Origin: Thalassospira xiamenensis M-5 = DSM 17429
GTDB lineage: Bacteria > Pseudomonadota > Alphaproteobacteria > Rhodospirillales > Thalassospiraceae
Direction: 5' to 3'
DNA length: 64,000 nucleotides
NCBI RefSeq assembly: GCF_000300235.2
Contig: NZ_CP004388.1
Location: 167,501-231,500 of the forward strand
In this document: positions 7,324 through 15,342 of the stretch, one piece after another
How the letters are laid out: each line of letters begins with the position of its first letter
Position numbering within the stretch: position 1 is the stretch's first letter
Program-made: the position numbers and the translations under genes
The notes under the pieces: model-generated
Seen by the model: only the letters and a program-made list of their open reading frames with translations
The model's database searches: none
What the model was told of the DNA's origin: nothing

Positions 7324-9054
7324 ATGTCCTCCGCCGCTATTGCGCGACCGGTGCGTTTTTCTTCGCTTGGTCCTTACATGGTCGCTGGGATTGTGGTCCT
7401 GTTCCTCGGGGCATTCCTTCTGGTTCCGGTCCTGAAAGTTATTCAGGTGGCATTCCAGGACCCATCCAGTGGTTCGTTGACGCTGGTGAACTTCCAAGAC
7501 TTCTTTAACAGTTCGCTTTTCCGCCAGTCCTTCTTCAACTCTGTCTATGTGTCGGGCATGTCTGTCGTGTTTGCGTCGGCATTTGCGCTTCCACTGGCCT
7601 ATTTCACGACCCGTTTTAATTTCTCGGGTTCGGTCATTATTCAGACACTTGCTTTTGTGCCTCTGATCATGCCGCCGTTTATAGGTGCGGTCGCCATGCA
7701 GTTGCTGTTTGGATCGAACGGCAGCGTAAACCTTTTGTTGCGTGACTGGTTCGGGGTCGACATTCCCTTCATGGAAGGTTTGAATGGCGTCATCTTTGTT
7801 CAGTCCATTCACTATTTCCCGTTCATCCTGATCAATCTCAGTGCAAGTCTTCAGAACATTGATCGCTCAATGGAAGAAGCTGGCCAGATGCTGGGTTCAA
7901 GCGGTTTTCGTCTATTTCGTCGCATCGTCTTTCCGCTTGCAATGCCTGGTTATATAGCCGGTGCGTCGCTTGTTTTCGTCAAGGTTTTTGACGACCTGGG
8001 AACGCCGCTTTTACTGAACGTGAATACCATGCTGGCACCTCAGGCATATTTGCGCATCTCCTCAATCGGTATCTCTGATCCGATGGGATATGTGATTTCC
8101 TGTATCCTGATCGTCTTCTCGGTCTTTGCCATGTGGGTGGCGTTCCTTGGCATGCGCGGTAAAGATTATTCCACCACGCAAAAAGGTGGAGGCGGCCTTT
8201 CCAAGCGTGATCTGCGTTCGCATGAAGCCATCCTTTGCTACGTTGTGATCTTCTCTATTCTTGGTATCGTGCTGGCACCGCATCTGGGCTTGCTTTTGCT
8301 GTCATTTGGTTCTGTCTGGTCCTTTAGTGTTCTGCCCGACAGTTTTACCACTGGCCATTATGGGACCGCATTTACGTCTGCCTGGACCTTTATCAAGAAC
8401 ACGCTGATTTATGCGGGACTTGCCGGTGTCATTGACATCGTTCTTGGAACTGCAATCGCCTATGTGGTGATGCGTACCAATGTTATTGGTCGTAAATGGC
8501 TTGATTACCTTGCGGTTTCTGCACTTGCCGTTCCGGGCGTAGTGCTTGGTATCGGTTATCTGCGTGTGTTTTATGGTGTGAACATGCCATTTACCGATCA
8601 GCCGATGGCTACTTGGTGGGGGATTATTGTTATTGCCCTTGCTGTGCGTCGTTTACCCTATGCATTGCGGTCTTGTACCGCTGCCTTGCAGCAGGTTTCC
8701 CCTTCATTGGAGGAGGCGTCGGAAAACCTTGGTGCGTCCAAGTTCCGGACTGTCCGACGAATTGTTGTGCCGCTGATGGCAAGTGGTCTTGTGGCGGGTT
8801 TTGTCACCAGCTTCTCGACCGCCGCGGTCGAGCTTTCCGCAACCATCATGCTTGTTTCCACAGAAAATGACGCACCGCTTGCTTACGGACTTTACTTGTT
8901 CATGCAGTCGGCGGCGGGCCGTGGTCCGGGTGCTGCACTAGGCGTCATGGCGGTCATTATCGTGGGGCTGGCGACATACCTGTCCCATCGTATGGTTGAC
9001 CGTGCACGCCAGCAACGCAGCAGCATGGAGCAGGCTGCAGGAGATGCAGCATGA
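7324..9054 (+). CDS. ABC transporter permease, two fused permease units
   Basis: 576 residues from ATG 7324 (GGAG eight bases upstream; the earlier in-frame ATG at 7225 precedes the mRNA hairpin and adds no membrane segment). There are about 12 membrane segments in two halves. Each half has one EAA loop for the ATPase: 'MEEAGQMLGSSGFRLFRRI' near residue 183 and 'LEEASENLGASKFRTVRRI' near 462. This double architecture is that of FbpB/AfuB permeases. It forms the inner-membrane channel for the ligand delivered by the binding protein. It overlaps the ATPase gene by four bases. Confidence 0.88.
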   Translation: MSSAAIARPVRFSSLGPYMVAGIVVLFLGAFLLVPVLKVIQVAFQDPSSGSLTLVNFQDFFNSSLFRQSFFNSVYVSGMSVVFASAFALPLAYFTTRFNFSGSVIIQTLAFVPLIMPPFIGAVAMQLLFGSNGSVNLLLRDWFGVDIPFMEGLNGVIFVQSIHYFPFILINLSASLQNIDRSMEEAGQMLGSSGFRLFRRIVFPLAMPGYIAGASLVFVKVFDDLGTPLLLNVNTMLAPQAYLRISSIGISDPMGYVISCILIVFSVFAMWVAFLGMRGKDYSTTQKGGGGLSKRDLRSHEAILCYVVIFSILGIVLAPHLGLLLLSFGSVWSFSVLPDSFTTGHYGTAFTSAWTFIKNTLIYAGLAGVIDIVLGTAIAYVVMRTNVIGRKWLDYLAVSALAVPGVVLGIGYLRVFYGVNMPFTDQPMATWWGIIVIALAVRRLPYALRSCTAALQQVSPSLEEASENLGASKFRTVRRIVVPLMASGLVAGFVTSFSTAAVELSATIMLVSTENDAPLAYGLYLFMQSAAGRGPGAALGVMAVIIVGLATYLSHRMVDRARQQRSSMEQAAGDAA

Positions 9055-10175
9055 TCGCAACAAGCAATCCTTCCAATAATCCTCGCGCGGAGGCCGACAC
9101 CATGACCACGATGCAAACACTTCCGGTTCAGATCGACATCAAAAATCTTTCCCTGTCATTCGGCAATACCGAAGTTCTCAAAGGGGTCAATCTCGCCATC
9201 CGGCCTGGAGAATTTTTTGCCTTTCTCGGCCCGTCGGGCTCTGGTAAGTCAACGCTTTTGCGCGCAATCGCTGGGTTTGGTCCAACCCCAAAAGGTCAGA
9301 TCAAACTTGATGGACAAGATATTGTTGGTTCGGTCCCATGGCAGCGGAATGTGGGGATGGTGTTCCAGAGCTATGCGCTTTGGCCGCATATGACGGTTGC
9401 CAAAAACGTTGCCTTTGGCCTTGAAGAACGCAAGGTCCCAGTTTCGGAAATCGGTCCGAAAGTGCGTGCTGCGCTGGAACTGGTTGGTATGGGTGATTAC
9501 GCGGAACGTTTCCCGTCTCAGCTCTCGGGGGGACAGCAGCAACGTGTTGCGCTCGCACGTACCATTGTTGTTGAGCCGCGCGTTCTGCTTCTTGACGAAC
9601 CACTTTCAAATCTTGATGCGAACCTGCGTGTCCAAATGCGTCAGGACTTGCTCAAACTACAACGTCGTCTTGGCATTACCACCATCTTCGTGACCCACGA
9701 TCAGGAAGAAGCCAATACCATCTGTGATCGCATCGCGGTCATGGCGGATGGTGTTGTACAGCAGATCGGTCGCCCGGATGAAGTTTATGACAATCCGGCC
9801 AACAGCTTTGTTGCCAAGTTTCTTGGAACGGCCAATATCCTCGAAGGTGAGGTGGTCATTGCTGAGTCGGGCAGAAGTTTTGACTGTGGTGCGAACTTTC
9901 ACATCCCGGTCGGTGCAGAAGAAACCTTGGGTAAAGCTCGTCTGGTGGTGCGTCCCGAAAGTATCGAGTTCAGCGCCGGTGGTGCAGAAGGTGTGCTCTC
10001 GGGTTCGGTTGTATCGGCCGAATTCCTCGGAGGTATGGTGCGTTATGCCATCGATGTTAACGGACAGGAATTGCTGGTTGACGAACGCCATACCCGTGGA
10101 AAGAAGCGAATGGAAAAAGGTGAAAAGGTCGCACTGAAACTAGATCCCGCACAGGCGGTTCTGATCCGCGATTGA
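9051..10175 (+). CDS. ABC transporter ATP-binding protein
   Basis: 374 residues. Walker A 'GPSGSGKST' is at 60-68, the Q-loop at 'FQSYALWPHMTV', the signature 'LSGGQQQR' at 158-165 and Walker B at 'VLLLDEPLSNLD'. A TOBE-like regulatory domain follows ('LVVRPESIEFS'). It belongs to the CUT/FbpC/AfuC group. It energises import through the two-unit permease; a dimer of this protein would serve both EAA loops. The first 16 residues look unstructured, and a start at ATG 9102 cannot be excluded, but the ATGA overlap favours 9051. Confidence 0.9.
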   Translation: MIATSNPSNNPRAEADTMTTMQTLPVQIDIKNLSLSFGNTEVLKGVNLAIRPGEFFAFLGPSGSGKSTLLRAIAGFGPTPKGQIKLDGQDIVGSVPWQRNVGMVFQSYALWPHMTVAKNVAFGLEERKVPVSEIGPKVRAALELVGMGDYAERFPSQLSGGQQQRVALARTIVVEPRVLLLDEPLSNLDANLRVQMRQDLLKLQRRLGITTIFVTHDQEEANTICDRIAVMADGVVQQIGRPDEVYDNPANSFVAKFLGTANILEGEVVIAESGRSFDCGANFHIPVGAEETLGKARLVVRPESIEFSAGGAEGVLSGSVVSAEFLGGMVRYAIDVNGQELLVDERHTRGKKRMEKGEKVALKLDPAQAVLIRD

Positions 10176-10188
10176 TTTGAAGAAACCG

Positions 10189-10224
10189 GGGCACCGAACA
10201 TACTGCAATGTTTGGTGCCCTTTT
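10189..10224 (+). terminator. Rho-independent terminator of the transporter operon
   Basis: GGGCACC and GGTGCCC arms, extended inward by AACAT and ATGTT, are followed by TTTT. It sits 13 bases after the ATPase stop. The phosphatase gene that follows is therefore expressed by read-through or its own promoter. Confidence 0.85.
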
Positions 10225-10250
10225 GCGACCTGTATCGAGAAAATTAGAAA

Positions 10251-10922
10251 ATGTCTGAAAGAAAACTCCCAACCATTCTACTGATCCGACATGGCGAAAC
10301 CCAATGGAATGTCGAGGGACGGCTGCAAGGTGGACAGGATGCACCGTTAACCCTGAATGGGTTTCGTCAGATCTGCGCCGTTGCTGAAAACATTCGTGAT
10401 CTTTGGTCAGATTTGCGCATTGCCGGTCCCGTGAATTACCTAACCAGTCCTCTGGGCCGCGCCCGACAGACAGCCTCAATCCTCTCCGATTGTTGGGACA
10501 TTGGTTATTCGGGTTTCAAGTTTGATTCCAAGCTTCAGGAACGCAACTACGGGACTTGGGAAGGCATGACCTTATCAGAAGTGTCCCAATCCCGCCCGGC
10601 TGAGTTTAACGCATATCAGTGCGACCCATGGAACTATCCGGTTCCCGAAGGTGAGAGCAAAACTCAGCTGAGCATCCGGATAAAAGGGTGGCTTGAAAAA
10701 CTCCCAACTGATCAATCACATGTCGTGGTTACCCACAGCGGATGTTTTCGATTGATCCGAGGCCTATATGTCGGCGCATCTCAGGCTGAAATTGACGAAT
10801 ACCGCGAACCGCAGACAACATCCTATCTTCTCGATCACGGGGGCGCTTACGAATGCGAAATGCCGTTAGAGTTGAGCAAAAGGTTCGGCCTCAATCCCAA
10901 GGCTTTAACCGTACATATTTGA
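10251..10922 (+). CDS. Histidine phosphatase (phosphoglycerate mutase superfamily)
   Basis: 223 residues. The catalytic 'LIRHGETQWN' lies at the N-terminus, the acid/base glutamate is in 'ERNYGTWEGM', and the second histidine is in 'VVVTHSGCFR'. The length and the sequence after RHGE are typical of stand-alone phosphatases rather than glycolytic mutases. Placed right after a PgtCBA-controlled importer, it probably removes phosphate from the imported ester in the cytoplasm. Substrate identity is inference. No SD sequence is obvious before the ATG. Confidence 0.8.
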   Translation: MSERKLPTILLIRHGETQWNVEGRLQGGQDAPLTLNGFRQICAVAENIRDLWSDLRIAGPVNYLTSPLGRARQTASILSDCWDIGYSGFKFDSKLQERNYGTWEGMTLSEVSQSRPAEFNAYQCDPWNYPVPEGESKTQLSIRIKGWLEKLPTDQSHVVVTHSGCFRLIRGLYVGASQAEIDEYREPQTTSYLLDHGGAYECEMPLELSKRFGLNPKALTVHI

Positions 10923-11007
10923 GCGCAAAAGATATCCGTTTAGATTAGGTGTTTGGTTCCACAGTGTGACGGTTGGGTTTTGCAATAAAGACATCTGGTT
11001 TTGATTT

Positions 11008-11148
11008 TCAGAGTTCCTCAATGGTTTCGGTGGGTGTCTTGAGCTTGATTTCCTTGAGTTGTTTGGCGAAGCTGTAAGCAGTTAGCCGATAGTTGAAAAA
11101 ACGCGACAATTCGATGGGCTCGATATTGCGTTTTTTCAAAAACTGTCG
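11008..11148 (-). pseudogene. C-terminal fragment of a transposase (IS481-like)
   Basis: On the - strand an open frame ends at 11008 and reads '...LKKRNIEPIELSRFFNYR' then 'LTAYSFAKQLKEIKLKTP'. This resembles the C-terminus of IS481-type transposases (pattern YNxAxxLKxLxxxTPxExI). The frame stays open further to the right but no start or DDE core is present, so it is a remnant. It marks the edge between the transporter locus and the mobile segment. The rest of 10923-11163 shows nothing I recognise. Confidence 0.4.
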
Positions 11149-11163
11149 ATGGTGTATAAGAAC

Positions 11164-11182
11164 GTATGTCTTAAAAACATAC
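11164..11182. promoter_or_regulatory. Dyad upstream of the antitoxin gene
   Basis: GTATGT and ACATAC arms separated by seven bases, 26 bases before the antitoxin start. Short dyads at this place are typical operators for autoregulated toxin-antitoxin operons. Confidence 0.4.
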
Positions 11183-11207
11183 AGATGATGTGCAGCAAGG
11201 AAATCTC

Positions 11208-11459
11208 ATGCCGGAAATCACATTCGAGCAGGTGACCAATGCCAGCGGGGCGGATAGCCGCAAGCTCTGGCTAGAGTTTGAAAAGCAGCTCGCCAATGAT
11301 GACGGGCGGGCGGCCAAGGCCCATCTCGAGGCTGGGCGACCGGTATTTTACTGCGACCCGACACATGAAGGCAGTATTGTTCGCAAATGGCCCGATGGCC
11401 GATGTGAACTGGTGTCCATCAATGATGACGGGACAGTTGAAGTTCTCCGTGCCATCTGA
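11208..11459 (+). CDS. Putative antitoxin partner of zeta toxin
   Basis: 83 residues from ATG 11208, chosen because AAGGAA lies seven bases upstream. The protein is small and acidic, with no DNA-binding motif that I recognise ('SRKLWLEFEKQLAND', 'GSIVRKWPDGRCELV'). Its stop codon overlaps the zeta start (TGATG), the usual arrangement in type II toxin-antitoxin pairs. The role is inferred from position. It does not resemble the classical epsilon antitoxin, so it belongs to another partner family. Confidence 0.6.
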   Translation: MPEITFEQVTNASGADSRKLWLEFEKQLANDDGRAAKAHLEAGRPVFYCDPTHEGSIVRKWPDGRCELVSINDDGTVEVLRAI

Positions 11460-12049
11460 TGGCTCAGCTTTGGATTGTTGCCGGTCCAAACGGGGCAGGC
11501 AAAAGCACACTGGTCGAGCGGTATAACCCTGCAGAACCTCAGTCCTTGCCGGTGGTTAATCCGGATAATATTCATAAGTTTTATCCAGAGCGTGGCAGGG
11601 TTTATGCGGGCCGTGAAGCTATTTTGCAGCAGGAACACCACCTTTCTTCTGGCAACTCTTTCATCATAGAGACGACCCTTTCCGGGCAGCGTGAACGGCA
11701 ACTGGTCAAGGCAGCAAGATCGAAAGGCTATGGCATAAATTTTGTTTATGTCGGATTGCCTGATCCGTCGCTGTCAATTGCCAGGATCGCGCAGCGCGTC
11801 GCAGCGGGAGGGCATCATGTGCCCTCTGAGGACGTAAAACGCCGTTATCCGCGGAGCCTTGCAAGGCTTGCCGAGTTCATAGGTGTGGCGGACCGGGTTT
11901 ACATCTTTGATAATTCGAGAGAGCGAAGCAGGTTGCTTTTGTGCCGTGTGAAAGGGCGTACGCGAAAAGTCGCAAGCCAATTGCCGTCCTGGCTCAAGAC
12001 AGCTATTCCACGTGCTTTCCAGAAGATCGACCGGGGAATGTCTATGTGA
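11459..12049 (+). CDS. Zeta-family toxin
   Basis: 196 residues. 'IVAGPNGAGKSTLV' is a P-loop at the extreme N-terminus, followed by 'VVNPDNI' and 'FIIETTLSG', both typical of zeta and PezT kinases. A basic patch ('RRYPRSL') may bind substrate phosphates. Zeta toxins phosphorylate UDP-N-acetylglucosamine and block wall synthesis. It is encoded directly after its likely antitoxin. Such modules stabilise plasmids and islands or act in phage defence. Confidence 0.8.
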   Translation: MAQLWIVAGPNGAGKSTLVERYNPAEPQSLPVVNPDNIHKFYPERGRVYAGREAILQQEHHLSSGNSFIIETTLSGQRERQLVKAARSKGYGINFVYVGLPDPSLSIARIAQRVAAGGHHVPSEDVKRRYPRSLARLAEFIGVADRVYIFDNSRERSRLLLCRVKGRTRKVASQLPSWLKTAIPRAFQKIDRGMSM

Positions 12050-12088
12050 TGAACCGGCAGGATTCTGCCGGGTGCAATCTCGATATAG

Positions 12089-12442
12089 TTAGGTTCCGTC
12101 AGGCCCAAAAGTTTTGTATAGACCTAGAGGCTGATCCCAACATTTGATGTAAGGCAACATGTTGAAATCTGCTTTTATATGCGGGGTTCCGTTGACATAG
12201 AAAATGTTTCGCCGACTTTTGCGGCGCTTTACATCGACATATCGCTTTAGCTTCTTTGCATCGTACAGCGGATACCAGTGCCAATCATACCTAACATAGG
12301 TCAGTTGATCATTGCTGGCCCTGTATCGCTGTACACGTCTTATCTCAGTGAGAACATATCCCGTTCCATCGCGTGCTTTTTCCATGACATACAAAGACTT
12401 TTGTGGGGCGGTAATCAATACTGGTTCACCTTGAAACGACAC
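12089..12442 (-). CDS. Hypothetical protein downstream of the recombinase
   Basis: About 117 residues from a GTG at 12442, not recognised. It is rich in Tyr, Arg and Lys ('QLTYVRYDWHWYPLY', 'VDVKRRKSRRNIFYVN'), which suggests nucleic acid binding. The frame is open upstream of the GTG into the end of the recombinase gene and reads plausibly there ('TPKLVRIVEPSF'), but no ATG is present. The true start is therefore unclear, or the N-terminus was lost. It lies 44 bases after the recombinase stop on the same strand. Confidence 0.45.
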   Translation of the reverse strand: MSFQGEPVLITAPQKSLYVMEKARDGTGYVLTEIRRVQRYRASNDQLTYVRYDWHWYPLYDAKKLKRYVDVKRRKSRRNIFYVNGTPHIKADFNMLPYIKCWDQPLGLYKTFGPDGT

Positions 12443-12486
12443 AAATGAAGGCTCAACAATTCGAACCAGTTTAGGCGTATTGAATC

Positions 12487-14112
12487 CTATTGTGAATGAC
12501 GCTTGTCGGCAGCGATGATCGCTGCAAAGTCAAACGTCACCTCGCATTTTCGATCCCAGCGTTCCTCGATCTCATCCCAGGTGGCGTGAAGGGTCAGTCT
12601 GTCGATGATTTGGCGAAGCGGGATCACCGCTTCCGGATCGCGGGACCAGACCCGTAATTTGGCAATCAGTTTGTTGTGTCGAGCGAGAATACGGTCGATG
12701 CTTTTCGGGAGTGATGTATCGGCCAGTTGCCGTTCACATTGGGAAATATCGAGTTTCGTGCGATGGATCTGTTCTGACTTGTCATCGAAGAATGCACGGA
12801 TTTCGTGAGATCTGGCATCGGGCCCCAGAGCATCAATTACCTTGTTTAGGCCTGTGCGTATATCCTCAAGCTCTTTTCTCAGTCGCTTGATCTCGCCTTC
12901 AAGTTTGGACCGCCTCTTTACCATGTCTGCATTGTCGAAATGTGCCTTGATCATGTCCTGGTCAAGCGTGCTGATTGCTTTGATCACCATTGCGATAATC
13001 TGGTCATAATTGAGGCTCCGGTTCGGGCAGCCTTTCGATTTGCAGGAATAGTGCCGGGCATAGGTCGCAACAATCGGCTCGCCATGCTTGCCGCAATAGA
13101 GCTTGCCGCCAAAGACCGCATTCACGCGTTTGCCGGTGATGACCTGGCTTCGCCGCCATTCCCGTGACCGATTGATCGAGATTTCACGCTTTTCCTCCTC
13201 GGTCATGACTTTCGGGGCGAGTTTGCGCTCACGCTGTCGAGCTGAACGTTGATCAAGTGAACGCTGCACGCTGGCAAACAAGTTTTCCTCGACAATGGCC
13301 AGTTCGGGGATCGGCACCGTTACCCATTCGCTTTCCGGACGCATGATCGAGACACGTCTGCCGGTTTCCGGGTGTTTGCGATACTGCATCTTGTTGAAGG
13401 TTATCGTGCCGTTATAAAGCGTCTGACGCAGCAGACCGGTCTGGCGGACAAAAGAACCGACAAGCGTGGTCGGGGCCCATTTGCCGCCATTTGGTGCTTC
13501 AATACCGCGCCGGTTAAGATCTTCACAGATATGTTTGAGCTTCTGGCCAGCGTCATATGCGGCAAAAATCTCGCGCACGATTGCGGCTTGCTGCGGGTTG
13601 ATTGTTCGTTTGCCGCGTATCGGTTCACCTGATTCATCAAGTGCGTGGACCAGATCATAGCCATAGAGTTTGCCGCCAGGTACGCCACCACGAAGAACAG
13701 CGGCAACAACGCCCCGATGTGTTTTATCGGCCAGATCCCGGAGATAGAGCGCATTCAGGGTGCTTTTAAAGCCGATATGCAGCTCGTTGATCAGCCCCTC
13801 GCTGACAGTTTCAACAGGGACGCCGAGAAATATCATTTTCTTGAAGAAATTGGCCGTATCGGCCTGATCCCGGCTGATGCGGCTGAGATCTTCGGCGATG
13901 ACAATATCAAACTGGCCATTAAGCGCTCCGATCAGCAGAGCATTGATGCCGGGACGGTTTTCTATATGGGCTCCTGACAGCGCCTCGTCCCGATATATCT
14001 GGACAACATCATATCCCTTGAAACGGCAGAATTCCTGACAGCGGCGGATTTGATCTTCGGAGCTCGTCCCCTGTTTGTCGGTCGAGTGACGGGCGTAAAT
14101 TCCAGCTCTCAA
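12487..14112 (-). CDS. Large serine recombinase
   Basis: 541 residues. The resolvase catalytic domain begins 'AGIYARHSTDKQ' (nucleophile Ser10) and includes 'EDLSRISRDQADTANFF'. A recombinase domain follows ('KLYGYDLV', 'GIEAPNGGKW'), then a zinc ribbon starting 'CGKHGEPIVATYARHYSC', a coiled coil and a C-terminal region. Enzymes of this kind integrate and excise phages and islands by att-site recombination without host helicases. It is the probable mobility gene of the defence island to its right. The matching attachment sites could not be located by eye. Confidence 0.9.
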   Translation of the reverse strand: MRAGIYARHSTDKQGTSSEDQIRRCQEFCRFKGYDVVQIYRDEALSGAHIENRPGINALLIGALNGQFDIVIAEDLSRISRDQADTANFFKKMIFLGVPVETVSEGLINELHIGFKSTLNALYLRDLADKTHRGVVAAVLRGGVPGGKLYGYDLVHALDESGEPIRGKRTINPQQAAIVREIFAAYDAGQKLKHICEDLNRRGIEAPNGGKWAPTTLVGSFVRQTGLLRQTLYNGTITFNKMQYRKHPETGRRVSIMRPESEWVTVPIPELAIVEENLFASVQRSLDQRSARQRERKLAPKVMTEEEKREISINRSREWRRSQVITGKRVNAVFGGKLYCGKHGEPIVATYARHYSCKSKGCPNRSLNYDQIIAMVIKAISTLDQDMIKAHFDNADMVKRRSKLEGEIKRLRKELEDIRTGLNKVIDALGPDARSHEIRAFFDDKSEQIHRTKLDISQCERQLADTSLPKSIDRILARHNKLIAKLRVWSRDPEAVIPLRQIIDRLTLHATWDEIEERWDRKCEVTFDFAAIIAADKRHSQ

Positions 14113-14188
14113 GGAAGCCTCGTAATCTGGTTATATTCTTATGATCGGTGAACAGGTTGGTTCAGGAGGGAAGGAGGGGAGAGCGGTC

Positions 14189-14764
14189 TCAATGCCGTCG
14201 TCTCTGCCAACTGACCCATTCCGGCATGAAGGTGCCGATACCTGGAGCAAGGATCTCGGCAATGGTTTCGTCGTCGAAATCGGTTTTTTCGAAAAGCTGG
14301 CGGGCAACGCCCTGGAACTTGTCGTGGGTTATTCGACCTTTAACCAGCGAACGGTTTTCCTCGAGCAGGCTGACTTTGTCGAGAAGAGCTTCGATTAGTT
14401 CCTGCTGGTCGGTGTTTGGGGCTGGCGGTGTGGTCTGGGCATGATGATATGCGCCGGTTTTCCGGATGGATGGCAGGACCTCGGATGTTACCCACTTTTT
14501 GAAACGCTTTGCTTCAGGCTTTCTGCTTCGAAGGATCAGTGAATAAAGGCCGCTTTCATTGATGATCTGCAAATTCTGATCACCGCCAGCGGTCCTCACA
14601 ATGTGTGTACCCTTTTCGTCATCATCGAGGTTTCGCAAACCGTTTTCCGCATCCCGATAGCCAAGTGCTTTACAGACATCTGTCCCTACAGCCCAGATCT
14701 GTCCATCAATTTCGATGGCACGAAAATCGACGCTATCGAAGTTAAAGGTAATGATTTCGCTCAT
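14189..14764 (-). CDS. BRO-family (Bro-N) antirepressor-like protein
   Basis: 191 residues from ATG 14764, preceded by AAGGGG. The Bro-N domain is clear: 'FDSVDFRAIEIDGQIWAVG', 'DVCKALGYRDAENGLRNL', 'INESGLYSLILRSRKPEA', 'FKKWVTSEVLPSIRKTG'. A glutamate-rich helix and a short C-terminal region follow. Bro-N proteins are DNA-binding and common in phages and islands, often as antirepressors. It lies upstream of and in line with the recombinase, and may control it. Confidence 0.8.
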   Translation of the reverse strand: MSEIITFNFDSVDFRAIEIDGQIWAVGTDVCKALGYRDAENGLRNLDDDEKGTHIVRTAGGDQNLQIINESGLYSLILRSRKPEAKRFKKWVTSEVLPSIRKTGAYHHAQTTPPAPNTDQQELIEALLDKVSLLEENRSLVKGRITHDKFQGVARQLFEKTDFDDETIAEILAPGIGTFMPEWVSWQRRRH

Positions 14765-14920
14765 TTCAGCCCCTTGCCTGTCGACGATGCGTATTCCGCT
14801 CTGGTTGTAGAAGCGCATCGGGATTCTTTTGATTACTCGACGGGAGGACTAATGCGCAAGGGTAAAAGCGCATCCTTTCGTAAGAATAGGTTCTGCAAAA
14901 AATCAAGCAATAACAGTGCA

Positions 14921-14990
14921 TTGCCAGTGATTGCCAGAAAGTGCCAGAGATTGACTAAGATTGCCAGTCTGTGCCAGTCTGTGCCAGAGA
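14921..14990. repeat. Helically phased 10-bp direct repeats
   Basis: Six copies of TGCCAG start at 14922, 14932, 14942, 14962, 14972 and 14982. A seventh, decayed unit sits at 14952. The period is exactly 10 bases, so every copy faces the same side of the helix. The array lies about 160 bases upstream of the BRO start and 350 bases before the helicase operon. It looks like a multimerising protein's binding platform (operator or recombination accessory site). Confidence 0.75.
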
Positions 14991-15028
14991 TTCCACAACT
15001 TTACCCTGTCGTGGTGGGGGCAGGATAG

Positions 15029-15062
15029 GTTTGGTGGGCCCACCAAACAGCCCAAACGGGCT
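15029..15062. promoter_or_regulatory. 20-bp perfect palindrome followed by a small hairpin
   Basis: GTTTGGTGGG at 15029-15038 and its exact reverse complement at 15039-15048 form a spacer-free palindrome. AGCCC-AAAC-GGGCT follows at once. There is no T-run, so a protein site (operator or crossover region) is more likely than a terminator. Between here and 15293 there is a further GCATGGC/GCCATGC dyad but no coding potential. Confidence 0.5.
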
Positions 15063-15293
15063 TCCTGCTTATTCGCATGGCGATGCCATGCTCAACATAA
15101 AGAGTTGGGATAGCTGCGTTTACCATCGCACCTAGAAAACTCGTTGATGTATTAGGAATGGACAGGAAATAGGCCGGAAATGGGGATGAGAGGGGAGACT
15201 GCGTCGAGAGCTCCGGTGTGCTATCAATGGTGACAGTCAGTTCCCAGCTTCTCTATGGTGCAATTTTATTAGACCGTTCGGCATTGCCGACAA

Positions 15294-15319
15294 CCTGTTC
15301 GTAAGGCCAATCGAACAGG
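15294..15319. promoter_or_regulatory. Operator-like inverted repeat before the defence operon
   Basis: CCTGTTCG and CGAACAGG arms are separated by 10 bases and end 23 bases before the helicase ATG. The size and place suit a dimeric repressor controlling the five-gene operon. No regulator gene is adjacent except the BRO gene. Confidence 0.5.
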
Positions 15320-15342
15320 TACCGCAGCACTTAGGATTCTTA

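Noticed and set aside
5816-10175. Iron(III) importer (FbpABC)
   Set aside because: The sequence class fits, but the PgtCBA regulators, the paralogous sensor protein and the phosphatase make an organophosphate ligand more likely. No Fur box was noticed.
14921-14990. CRISPR array
   Set aside because: The 10-base period with 6-base identity is far too short for CRISPR repeats and spacers.
14603-15028. + strand frame over the BRO gene start and the phased repeats
   Set aside because: It would translate the operator-like repeats and has no SD; the Bro-N domain on the other strand is clear.
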